This document shows, one piece after another, positions 19,661 through 27,696 of a stretch of DNA of 64,000 nt. Each line of letters starts with the position of its first letter. The first letter of the stretch is position 1. Source of the stretch: an uncultured Lachnospiraceae bacterium (GTDB lineage: Bacteria; Bacillota; Clostridia; Lachnospirales; Lachnospiraceae); NCBI GenBank assembly GCA_902781505.1, contig CACZJL010000001.1:167617-231616 (forward strand), written 5' to 3'. Position numbers and translations under genes: made by a program. The notes beneath the pieces were generated by a model. That model was not told the origin of the DNA, made no database searches, and saw only the letters and a list, made by a program, of their open reading frames with translations.

Positions 19661-20062
19661 TTAATTCCACGCATTTCTGCACTGCATATCAGCATTCACA
19701 AGCTGTAATCCTTCCGGACCATTCACTGTAAGTTCATAGCTGAATTCCTTTCCCGGATCATTGCCTGACCATGTGTCAGAAATAAGGGTAGCGCCCGATA
19801 CGGATGTATTTGCTCTTCCATACCCTGATATTATTGGCTCACTGAACGTAAATGTTGCACGAACTATACCAAAATGTCCCTGAACCGTTGCATGCTTTCC
19901 TGAAACTACAAGAGTATATTGATTCTTATTACCCTCAACTGGATTAAGAGACGCTGTTATCTGCCAATCACTATTCGTATTCATAATCGTATTTGAACCG
20001 GAAGCCGCATAAACGCCTTCGCTCAAATCTTCATTTACTAAAATAACCGGTCTTAAATACAT
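19661..20062 (-). CDS. Leader-bearing small beta-rich protein, copy C
   Basis: 133 residues, third gene of a tandem paralogous set. It begins MYLRPVILVNEDLSEGVYAA and continues SGSNTI; the first 22 residues match the other two copies closely (pattern MYx-K/R/A-P-x3-x-ED-x-SEG-x-YAASG). The remainder is rich in alternating hydrophobic and polar residues (W-x-ITASL, HATVQG, FTFSEP), typical of beta-sandwich folds, and ends with LQLVNADMQCRNAWN. No membrane segment or classic signal peptide is present. Its neighbours are an ABC exporter, a PqqD/HPrK-like protein and an S24/S26 protease. I do not recognise a named family. Export as a processed peptide or surface protein is an inference. Confidence 0.8.
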   Translation of the reverse strand: MYLRPVILVNEDLSEGVYAASGSNTIMNTNSDWQITASLNPVEGNKNQYTLVVSGKHATVQGHFGIVRATFTFSEPIISGYGRANTSVSGATLISDTWSGNDPGKEFSYELTVNGPEGLQLVNADMQCRNAWN

Positions 20063-20143
20063 TACCTCATCTCCTTTTCACTTAAGTTCCCCGAATTCAA
20101 TGTCATTAGTTTGTTATACATTTTTTCTCCCTACAAAAACCAC

Positions 20144-20563
20144 TTACATTACGTCGCGGCACTGCATGGAAACATCTAACAACTGAAGGTTCTCATCATT
20201 AGATTCAATTCTGAACTCATGATGAAGAACACGACCTGGCGTACCAAATCCATGGTCTCCTCTTGCTTCACACATTGCATTACTAGGCTTATTAGCAGAA
20301 ATAGACATTTCACCTGAAATAGTCATAGCCTGTCTTACGGTATTTGAAAACGTAAAATAGAAGAACGCCTTATCCTGATGCTGTACTGTTGTATGCGTAG
20401 CATCTACTGTTAAAACATACTTCTGTGGATCCTCTGCAGTCTGTGCAAGAGATGCTGTCCATGTCCAGTCTCCGTTATTTCCTGCAATTACGTTGCTTCC
20501 TGAAGCTGCATAAATGCCTTCACTTAAATCCTCATTAGCCAGAATCATCGGTCTTGCGTACAT
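20144..20563 (-). CDS. Leader-bearing small beta-rich protein, copy B
   Basis: 139 residues from ATG 20563, chosen because it aligns with copies A and C at MYxxP and has a GAGGA ribosome site before it; a longer open frame upstream runs through the end of copy A and lacks the family start. The leader MYARPMILANEDLSEGIYAA is followed by SGSNVI. The body shares W-T-ASL and HTTVQ with its paralogues and the C-terminal LQLLDVSMQC with copy C. It contains two cysteines (about residues 97 and 134). Same proposed role as its neighbours. Confidence 0.8.
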   Translation of the reverse strand: MYARPMILANEDLSEGIYAASGSNVIAGNNGDWTWTASLAQTAEDPQKYVLTVDATHTTVQHQDKAFFYFTFSNTVRQAMTISGEMSISANKPSNAMCEARGDHGFGTPGRVLHHEFRIESNDENLQLLDVSMQCRDVM

Positions 20564-20609
20564 AAAATCCTCTTTCTCCTCACCCTCAAAAATCCATCGC
20601 AATCGGTAA

Positions 20610-21014
20610 TTAATGTGTATCGTGAATATCAATATCAACAAGTAACAGACTGTCATCAGCCCATACTACAAGGTCACCAAGACCTACACTCTCATTAGGG
20701 TTAACCGGCTGATTTCTTGTTAAAGTTACTACGTTTGGTGCAGTCAGAGTAGGTGTTGCACCACCGCACTGTGGATTTTCAACCGGATTGTTGAATGTAA
20801 CTGTAACTACAAGTGGTGGCTGATGTCCCTGAACAGAAGCATGTGCACAGACAATCTGAATACGACGATCCATACGACCAACCTGGTTAATCTGCTTTAA
20901 AGTAGCTGTAACTGTCCAGCAGTCTACTACCTTCGTAATTGTATTGGCACCGGAAGCTGCATAGATTCCTTCGCTCATATCCTCAGTTGCCATTAAAATC
21001 GGCTTTTTATACAT
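20610..21014 (-). CDS. Leader-bearing small beta-rich protein, copy A
   Basis: 134 residues, first gene of the tandem set and nearest to the promoter. Leader MYKKPILMATEDMSEGIYAA, then SGANTI. Body CWTVTATLKQ, HASVQG and VTVTFNNPV align with copies B and C; the tail LLLVDIDIHDTH is more divergent and lacks the MQC motif. Small residues just after the leader (A-A-S-G) would suit a signal-peptidase-type cut. Ribosome site GGGAG before ATG. No known family recalled; a secreted or surface product of the adjacent exporter is the working hypothesis. Confidence 0.8.
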   Translation of the reverse strand: MYKKPILMATEDMSEGIYAASGANTITKVVDCWTVTATLKQINQVGRMDRRIQIVCAHASVQGHQPPLVVTVTFNNPVENPQCGGATPTLTAPNVVTLTRNQPVNPNESVGLGDLVVWADDSLLLVDIDIHDTH

Positions 21015-21080
21015 AATGTACTCCCTTCAATCCTTGTTAATAATAACATTATGCCCATTAAATTTAGTCTTCATATGTAG

Positions 21081-21109
21081 ACTATAACACTTATCACTGT
21101 AATTGTAAA
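21081..21109 (-). promoter_or_regulatory. Promoter of the three small leader-protein genes
   Basis: -35 TTTACA (complement of 21104-21109), 17-base spacer, -10 TATAGT (21081-21086), about 66 bases before the copy A start. This gives the small-protein set its own promoter, separate from the Pel operon upstream. Confidence 0.8.
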
Positions 21110-21151
21110 GAATTTATAAACTAAAAAATTGACCAAATTGCGCAAAATAAC

Positions 21152-22318
21152 TTAATCAAATACTTTCATCCGTTTAAGCTTTCGCCCGTGTAATCGCGCG
21201 CTTTTCAAAATATCAAGAGTCTTTCCCCTCTTCAAGGCGCTGTTGTTTTTCACAAATCGAATAAATGTAAACAGATAAAGAATTGGCCATAACAGTATAC
21301 ATTTTGACCAAATCCTATAATTGATTCTCATCTGATTATGAAACTCCTTCATCAGCCCGACAATACTCGAATCAGCCACTGTCATAAGATGATTTTCCAT
21401 GTCAGAGCTTCCTTCACCTGAGTCGAATATTTCCTCAAGGAACACCATAATCTGTGATTTTGTATGTTCGATTCCATCAAATACAGGCAGTTTACATCCT
21501 CCAAAATAATGTATACAAGTTTCCGTGACAAGATTAGACCAGCTAATCAGCCCTGACTGTCTTATAAGCCTGTAATATGTATCCAACTCTTCCTGTGACA
21601 TTTCATTTAATACAGCCCAGTCGGCAACCAGTCTGAGACTGATTCCTCCGTGGATCAGATGATGCAGCATATGGATCAGAAGTGAAAAGGCCTGAAATCC
21701 TCCATCCAACCCGCTGATTTTACCATTTCCATCTTCCAGGCAAAGCGTAACCGCGTGATTCCTGGCTCCCCTGACAAAGTATTCCATCTGCCTGTTAATT
21801 TTCGAATCTGCAAATTGTTCGGAAAGTGCCCGGTGCAGCTCTAAAACAATACCTTCACTGCTGTTAAAAGTCTTGTGGTATGTCGTATGCTCATCCTGTG
21901 CCTCAAAAAATCCTGCCGAAAGAAGCACTTCAGTTGCTGAATCAAATTTACCGCTATCAAGAACAAGTAAATCGACGTCACCAAATCTTCTGCTTTCCGG
22001 AACCGGATAGGAACAGGCGCAGCTTAACCCTTTCAGCACTACCGTATCGATTCCGGCTTCTTTCAGATGAATCTGCAGGAATCTGGTAAACCCAAGAAGA
22101 TGATAAAACTGCAGAGCGGTCTTCTTAGCTTCTTTTTGCAGGCGTCTGGCAGGAAGCTGATTTTGCTGTTCTTCATCAATGGAATAATAAATAAGCGAGG
22201 CAACTCCCTGTTTCCCGGCTAAAGCCAAAACAGAATCAGAAAGCGGAATTTCTGACTTTTTTCCAGTAAGTGCACAAGACACCAGCTTTATTAAGTTTTT
22301 CTGATTCACATCTAACAT
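21152..22318 (-). CDS. Nucleotidyltransferase family protein (NTP_transf_5-like)
   Basis: 388 residues. The nucleotidyltransferase signature is visible as VLKGLSCACSYPVPESRRFGDVDLLV (about residues 98-123; the DVD pair would bind metal), followed by a helical region and a hydrophobic patch near 340-355. This family is frequent in lasso-peptide and other RiPP clusters together with PqqD and HPr-kinase-like genes; its reaction is mostly unknown. The start overlaps the end of the upstream glycosyltransferase (TAATG), so it is the last gene of the Pel operon and lies directly before the small leader proteins. It may belong functionally to either system. Confidence 0.75.
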   Translation of the reverse strand: MLDVNQKNLIKLVSCALTGKKSEIPLSDSVLALAGKQGVASLIYYSIDEEQQNQLPARRLQKEAKKTALQFYHLLGFTRFLQIHLKEAGIDTVVLKGLSCACSYPVPESRRFGDVDLLVLDSGKFDSATEVLLSAGFFEAQDEHTTYHKTFNSSEGIVLELHRALSEQFADSKINRQMEYFVRGARNHAVTLCLEDGNGKISGLDGGFQAFSLLIHMLHHLIHGGISLRLVADWAVLNEMSQEELDTYYRLIRQSGLISWSNLVTETCIHYFGGCKLPVFDGIEHTKSQIMVFLEEIFDSGEGSSDMENHLMTVADSSIVGLMKEFHNQMRINYRIWSKCILLWPILYLFTFIRFVKNNSALKRGKTLDILKSARLHGRKLKRMKVFD

Positions 22319-23115
22319 TAGTCTTCCCTGTTTTCTTTGATAATTCGATTTGCCTTGGCGATATCTATGTGAAGGAATTTCACGCGAATCCAGACAGCAA
22401 TCATCGAAATCGTCATATGAAACATATAAAAGAACGGCTTAACTAATCCTGAATGCATACTGGTTCCGTAAGTTCGTATATGCATAACAGCAGGAATCTG
22501 CGTGATTCTGAATCCAAGAAGCGCCATCTGTTCAATCATATTGGCATCCGGATAACGTCCGTCAAAATGGCCGAAATAAGAATAAAAACAGATTGCTGAA
22601 CGGCTCAGGCCCTGAAGTCCGGTGGTAGGATCAGACAAATGCTTAATTCCCGTAAACAGGCGTAAAAGTTTCTTGAACCACCACCATGCTATCTTCTTTA
22701 ACGTGCCTGCAGGAAAGTCAGCACTCCCGTTCATAAAACGACTGCCAAGCACAATGTCAGGAAGCTTCCCGTTTTCATCTCCTGTAACCAGTGCTTCATA
22801 AATCTTTTCTACATTGCACGGATCATGCTGACCGTCCGCATCCATCTGTACCAGATAATCATACTTTTCACGGAAGGCATATTTATAGCCGACCTGAAGG
22901 CATCCGCCATATCCAAGATTGATAACATTCGTAATATGCTTTATCCCGAGATTATGTACAATTTCAGCTGTCCGGTCTGACGAACCATCATTGATTACCA
23001 GAATATCCTTCTCAACCGGAAGTTCGATTTTTTTCAATGCCTCAATAACAGGAGTAATATTTTCCTCCTCATTATATGCAGGTATCACAATCAACAGTTT
23101 CTTATCACTCATCAT
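22318..23115 (-). CDS. GT2-family glycosyltransferase (polyprenyl-phosphate sugar transferase-like)
   Basis: 265 residues, GT-A fold. It starts with LLIVIPAYNEEENI, NDGSSD follows at about 45, and DXD occurs in QMDADGQHD at about 91-99. There is one hydrophobic stretch near the C-terminus (about 225-245) and no GtrA domain. It resembles dolichyl/undecaprenyl-phosphate glucosyl- or mannosyltransferases, which load sugar on a lipid carrier at the inner face of the membrane. Overlaps both neighbours, so it is translationally coupled. The sugar cannot be read from sequence. Confidence 0.85.
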   Translation of the reverse strand: MMSDKKLLIVIPAYNEEENITPVIEALKKIELPVEKDILVINDGSSDRTAEIVHNLGIKHITNVINLGYGGCLQVGYKYAFREKYDYLVQMDADGQHDPCNVEKIYEALVTGDENGKLPDIVLGSRFMNGSADFPAGTLKKIAWWWFKKLLRLFTGIKHLSDPTTGLQGLSRSAICFYSYFGHFDGRYPDANMIEQMALLGFRITQIPAVMHIRTYGTSMHSGLVKPFFYMFHMTISMIAVWIRVKFLHIDIAKANRIIKENRED

Positions 23116-24313
23116 TCTTCACCATTGCCGTTATCTTCTCCAAAGCAGAATCGTCCGGCTTCTTTAAGGCCGCTACCCGAGACATTGATTTTCTGCTCTC
23201 TTCATCTTCCGTAAGTTTAAGGATACAGTCCGCTATAGCGTCAGGAGTAAATTCAACCATCCTGCCGTCTATACCGTCTGTAATCTGTCCGTGATTGCCA
23301 GGCACATCGCTTAATACGACAGGACACCCGGCAAATAGTGCTTCCTGCACTGCAATGCTCTTTCCTTCGAAAGCCGTGCAATGCACATATAAATCACAGG
23401 TTCTGTAATATGGATACGGGTTATCCGTAACTCCAGCAATTACAAAAGAAGAAGTCAGTCCCGCTTCATCAATCATCCGCTGAAGCTTCGTTCTCTCTTC
23501 CCCTTCTCCTAAAATAAGCCACTCAAAATCAAGTCCATGATCAGCCATTTTTTTCGCCGCTTCTATAGAAATCTCAAGACGCTTTTGAGGCACAAGACGA
23601 CACACAGTTAAAAGACGAAAACTTTTCTCCTTCTTCCAGAGCGTCGGTGCCTCAAGAGACAGGCGCTTTATTCTATCCAGATCAATGCGATTTGGAAGCA
23701 CACTGATTCTGTCGGACAGCTCCGGATAGACTTCAGTAAACACATTCACAACATCCTCTGAAACACCAAAGAGCTGATCGAACGCTTCGTAAGCGCCATG
23801 ATCCAGCTTTCTTGTGTACCCTGCACTTTTATAATCAATATGAAGGACTGCTGCCTTCTTCTTAGCATTTACCCAGTCTGCCACATAATATGTGGAACCA
23901 CCTTCAATGAATGCCACTGCAAGGTCATATTCCTTACGGATTCGCGGAGCCGCGTCCGACACCATCTTCCATGCCAGTTTATCAGCCTTCAACGCATTTG
24001 CCTTTCTTTGATCTGAGAAATTCGAAATCATATATGGCAGGTTTTTCAAAGCAGCCCCATGCTTCAGAGAACTGGCCAGAATGTGCCGGTTCAGAGTTCT
24101 CTTTCCGGATTTGGAAAGTAAATCCGCATGTGAGTACGATTTATTCAACACATGTACATGCGCAGGAATCTCGTCAATCAGTTCACCCTGTCCCAGCAGA
24201 ACAAACAGGTCTATATTATATTCTTTCGAGTCAAATGCGCTTAACAGTGAAATCAGAGCACGTTCTGCCCCACCCCGCCCAAGCGTATTTATAACAAACA
24301 AAATATTCTTCAT
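23105..24313 (-). CDS. GT4-family glycosyltransferase
   Basis: 402 residues with the GT-B architecture. N-terminal INTLGRGGAERALISLL is typical of GT4; the C-terminal donor-binding block is LLTVCRLVPQKRLEISIEA and the EX7E motif reads EGKSIAVQE (about residues 338-346). Such enzymes use nucleotide-sugar donors in the cytoplasm to build surface polysaccharides. It overlaps DUF2304 by 4 bases and the next GT2 by 11 bases. An accessory glycosyltransferase of the Pel operon, beyond the PelF polymer enzyme. Confidence 0.88.
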   Translation of the reverse strand: MKNILFVINTLGRGGAERALISLLSAFDSKEYNIDLFVLLGQGELIDEIPAHVHVLNKSYSHADLLSKSGKRTLNRHILASSLKHGAALKNLPYMISNFSDQRKANALKADKLAWKMVSDAAPRIRKEYDLAVAFIEGGSTYYVADWVNAKKKAAVLHIDYKSAGYTRKLDHGAYEAFDQLFGVSEDVVNVFTEVYPELSDRISVLPNRIDLDRIKRLSLEAPTLWKKEKSFRLLTVCRLVPQKRLEISIEAAKKMADHGLDFEWLILGEGEERTKLQRMIDEAGLTSSFVIAGVTDNPYPYYRTCDLYVHCTAFEGKSIAVQEALFAGCPVVLSDVPGNHGQITDGIDGRMVEFTPDAIADCILKLTEDEESRKSMSRVAALKKPDDSALEKITAMVKNDE

Positions 24314-24687
24314 AAACTGCTGCCATCCTTTGTCTTACGTAAGATTTCCTTAATCTTCACATTCTCACTGTTAAGAAGAGAAACCTGCATCACAAGCTCA
24401 GCATTTTTAAGCGAAAGATCTGAAATATGCTGTGTCAGACGTAGCGCTCCTTCTACTACAATTACAATTGAGAGAAGCATCAGAATAAAGAACGGCCAGT
24501 CTAAGAATTCCTGAATCTTAATTGGATTAATCACACATCCGCCAACAATCAGAAAGACAGACAAAAGTGCCCAGGAAATCGCGAATTTCTCGGACATCTT
24601 TCGATGTGCCACATTTAAAATATCCTGAATGATTAAGAATATTCCCAGTCCAATCAGGAATAATCGAATTACCAATCCCATCGTCAT
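24310..24687 (-). CDS. DUF2304 membrane protein
   Basis: 125 residues with three hydrophobic segments (about 5-22, 33-52, 63-82), then an amphipathic helical tail with coiled-coil character (LSLKNAELVMQVSLLNSENVKIKEIL). DUF2304 proteins commonly sit next to polyprenyl-phosphate glycosyltransferases in cell-wall and teichoic-acid sugar-modification loci. It starts 43 bases after PelG with AAAGGA before ATG. Role inferred only from neighbours. Confidence 0.75.
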   Translation of the reverse strand: MTMGLVIRLFLIGLGIFLIIQDILNVAHRKMSEKFAISWALLSVFLIVGGCVINPIKIQEFLDWPFFILMLLSIVIVVEGALRLTQHISDLSLKNAELVMQVSLLNSENVKIKEILRKTKDGSSL

Positions 24688-24730
24688 AATAACATCCTTT
24701 CCGGATCACAACTGACAATAAATCAGATGA

Positions 24731-26170
24731 TCACTTCCACTGATATACCCGGTTGTCCGGTCTGCTTCCGGCACCGCTCTTTAAAATATGTCCATTGCAG
24801 AAGATATGTTCATCAATATGTACCTCAATCCAGTGCAATCTTAGATATCCGGTAATCCATCCTGCAGACGCTCCGATTAAAAGCCCCGTTCCGTACCAGA
24901 TAACAGGCAGATGAATGGCAAGAAGCGCCCCGGCAAATGTTCCGATTAAGAACGCCAGTGATGTAAGGATTGCTCCGTACAAATCATTAAAATAATACAG
25001 GAACAGAATCAGTGCATACATCAGAAACATAATAAAATACGCAACGGCAAGCAGCGGATAAATCTGCATCGTCTCACCACCAAAGCCAAACAGAGGAAGC
25101 AAAATAATACAGAACAGATATGCAACAACCGTAATAATAAACTGTAATCGCGCAAGACTCATAATCTCGGTTGAAAGTGCACGAAACATCCTCGATTTCG
25201 CGTTACGAATATCAATTCCCCTCCCACCGATGACCGCCTCCGAATACGCACGATACCGTTCATGGAAATGCATCTCGATTCGCGAGATAAATATAACCGT
25301 TGCTGAAAGATTCGTAAACATTGCAAGGCAGGTTGCCATATCATACGTTGTATGTGATACGAAACTCTTTACTACAATCGTATGTTCATCTGTCGTCCAG
25401 AATACAAAGTTATGAATGTACAGTCCGAGTACATAAATAAAGTTAACTGCTATCAGCTGCCAGTATTTTCTGAAATACTTAAGGACCTGTCTGTACCTTC
25501 CACTGTTATCATGAAAGTATGCATGAATTCGTGCAATTTCCAAACTCGCAACAATACAGAATCCGATTACAAGTGCCAGAAGTACAGAATAAGTCACTTC
25601 AAACTCTAACCGGAATCGGAACCACAAAGAGAGCAGAAACGCCGTAAACATGCCAATAAAGAAGTACAGTGTAATCTTTGAATAATCCTTCGTAATAGAC
25701 AGGTACAGCATCGAATAAAACACCAGAATCAGAGACATAAACCCAAGATAAGTCGTCATGGTGTAGTAAATTGGAACCCCGCCGACAATCGTTTCTCTGA
25801 CACAGAATGGAATTCCGACAACACTGCCAAGCAGCACGTTCATAACCAGTCCCACATAAAAACATGGCATAATATCTTCATATCGTTCTTCAAAGATGGT
25901 ATCCGACAGATACTTTGAAAGCACCGCGGAAAACGGAGCTGCGCAGAGCAGACTGAAGATGAAGATATACAGAATCGTGCTGGCAAAGAGCTCTCTTGAT
26001 GAATAGGCAATTTTAGAATATCCCATCACCCATTGCATCAAAATCACGACACCAATAACCAGGAACATCGGAGCAACCGTGGCTGTTGTTGAATATGCCA
26101 CACCGAACATTCCGGATAAAATGGACTTCTTTTCAAAGATTTTATTCAGTTTGACGCCAATTCCCGCCAT
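24731..26170 (-). CDS. pelG: PelG, Pel exopolysaccharide transporter
   Basis: 479 residues, about 12 membrane segments. The N-terminus (MAGIGVKLNKIFEKKSILSG) and the AAPFSAVLSKYLSDTIFEERYEDI stretch are typical of the PelG family, a MOP/PST-type inner-membrane protein that carries the nascent Pel chain across the membrane in complex with PelD, PelE and PelF. The gene follows PelF, as in other Pel loci. The ribosome site GGAG is placed 10 bases before ATG. Confidence 0.93.
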   Translation of the reverse strand: MAGIGVKLNKIFEKKSILSGMFGVAYSTTATVAPMFLVIGVVILMQWVMGYSKIAYSSRELFASTILYIFIFSLLCAAPFSAVLSKYLSDTIFEERYEDIMPCFYVGLVMNVLLGSVVGIPFCVRETIVGGVPIYYTMTTYLGFMSLILVFYSMLYLSITKDYSKITLYFFIGMFTAFLLSLWFRFRLEFEVTYSVLLALVIGFCIVASLEIARIHAYFHDNSGRYRQVLKYFRKYWQLIAVNFIYVLGLYIHNFVFWTTDEHTIVVKSFVSHTTYDMATCLAMFTNLSATVIFISRIEMHFHERYRAYSEAVIGGRGIDIRNAKSRMFRALSTEIMSLARLQFIITVVAYLFCIILLPLFGFGGETMQIYPLLAVAYFIMFLMYALILFLYYFNDLYGAILTSLAFLIGTFAGALLAIHLPVIWYGTGLLIGASAGWITGYLRLHWIEVHIDEHIFCNGHILKSGAGSRPDNRVYQWK

Positions 26171-26217
26171 CTTAACTCACTCCTTTCCACTTCTGTGCCG
26201 GCATACAACAATCTTCG

Positions 26218-27696
26218 TTACTTTGCTGTCTTCTCTTCCAGAGTACGCTTAATTGCTTCCTCTGAATCCAGATTGACATTCAGCCGGTCCGCAAACTCAC
26301 TGTAGATTTCACGGTACCGCTCTTTCATATCCGTAATCGTGTATCGACTCATAAAGCGCTTATACCCTGCCTCGCCCATTTTTTTAACCAGTTCGGGATT
26401 TCTTGCCAGTTCGACGATTGCTTCTGCAATTTCTTCCGTATTCATAATGTGTGTCACAATTCCTGCCGGACCAAAATCATCATCCTCACCATAAATCAGT
26501 CCACGGCAGTTTCCTACATCAGTTGCTACAGCCGGCTTATGTGCCGCATAGCCTTCAAGGATCGTTAACGGCTGACCCTCAGAAATCGATGTCAGGATTG
26601 TAAAATCCATACGGCCAATGTAATCCGTTGTATTAATTCTGCCGGTAAACTCAACATTGTCAAGATTCATCTGGCGCACCAGATCCATACATTCTCTCGC
26701 ATAGTCCGGATCTTCATCCGTTGGTCCCATCAGCCAGAGCTTCAGGTTATCGACCTTCTTTGATGCGTAGCCAAATGCGCGGATCATCGTTTTTACATCC
26801 TTGATTTCCGTCACTCGAAGAACAGCACCTACATTCACATATTTCTTATCTTCTTCTGTCTTTTCAGGAATTCCAACGAAACGCTTTGGATCTACACCAT
26901 TTGGAGTAATCTCCGTCTTGTTCTTCGGACACCCAAGTTCAATCTGTAGCTCTCTGGCATGCGCAAAAAGGCTCGTAACCGTTTCTGCTCTGTCGTAAGC
27001 AAGTAGGGACATTTTCCGAAACTGCTCAATCCAGATATTTTTATAGATTCCCTGTACCCACTTGGCCTTAATCAGCTCCTCTTCTCGCTCACGGGTATAA
27101 ATACCGTGTTCGGAAACCAGCAGACCTCCTCCATACAGATGCTTCCCCATCGCGCCGAGCACGCCCGCATAGCCGGTTGCCACGCAGTGATACAAATCTG
27201 CTTTGGGGATGTCACTCTTCAACATCAGAAATAGCGGCAGATAGATACTTCTTAAGGTCCATAAAAAATCGGAAAATACAATTTCCGGGTAGTCTCTGTC
27301 ATAGAATTCTTCTGTAATGTGCAGAAAATCAGATCCCATCAGGATTTCATCGACAGATACCTGCTTTTTATGAAACAGGTCAAATACCGTATCCCAATCT
27401 ACATTGTAATTGAGCATCAGGGAACGTAAGCCCTCATAATCCTTTTTATTCAGACGTAAGGTAGAGTGCCCTTTTCGTACGGTATTCCAGTCCACATCCT
27501 CTAAATACACCTCATATACTTCAGAAATATTTGCCGGAAGCTCATATGCAAACTTACCACTGTAAGTACGATTGGCACAGATGCCTAAAATCACAAATTC
27601 TACTTCCGGAAAGGCCTTGATCATGGAGTGTACCCAGCCTGATACACCTCCGACAACATAAGGATAGCAGCCTTCCGCAATCATACAAACTCTCAC
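26218..27696 (-). CDS. pelF: PelF, Pel polysaccharide glycosyltransferase
   Basis: 492 residues, DUF3492 + GT4. It starts MRVCMIAEGCYPYVVGGVSG, a PelF hallmark; the catalytic EX7E is EGQPLTILE (about residues 394-402). PelF polymerises N-acetylgalactosamine-type sugar from UDP-sugar in the cytoplasm (function known from Pseudomonas and Bacillus cereus). The start codon is GTG in a GTGA overlap with the stop of the DUF2194 gene, with GGAGG upstream, so translation is coupled. Confidence 0.94.
   Translation of the reverse strand: MRVCMIAEGCYPYVVGGVSGWVHSMIKAFPEVEFVILGICANRTYSGKFAYELPANISEVYEVYLEDVDWNTVRKGHSTLRLNKKDYEGLRSLMLNYNVDWDTVFDLFHKKQVSVDEILMGSDFLHITEEFYDRDYPEIVFSDFLWTLRSIYLPLFLMLKSDIPKADLYHCVATGYAGVLGAMGKHLYGGGLLVSEHGIYTREREEELIKAKWVQGIYKNIWIEQFRKMSLLAYDRAETVTSLFAHARELQIELGCPKNKTEITPNGVDPKRFVGIPEKTEEDKKYVNVGAVLRVTEIKDVKTMIRAFGYASKKVDNLKLWLMGPTDEDPDYARECMDLVRQMNLDNVEFTGRINTTDYIGRMDFTILTSISEGQPLTILEGYAAHKPAVATDVGNCRGLIYGEDDDFGPAGIVTHIMNTEEIAEAIVELARNPELVKKMGEAGYKRFMSRYTITDMKERYREIYSEFADRLNVNLDSEEAIKRTLEEKTAK

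Noticed and set aside
20564..20656. N-terminal extension of copy B with hydrophobic start
   Set aside because: It overlaps the end of copy A; the MYARP start aligns with its paralogues and has its own ribosome site.
16074..22318. Lasso-peptide cluster
   Set aside because: No asparagine-synthetase-like cyclase or transglutaminase-like B2 protease and no short precursor is present; only the PqqD, HPrK, ABC and NTP_transf_5 families are shared.
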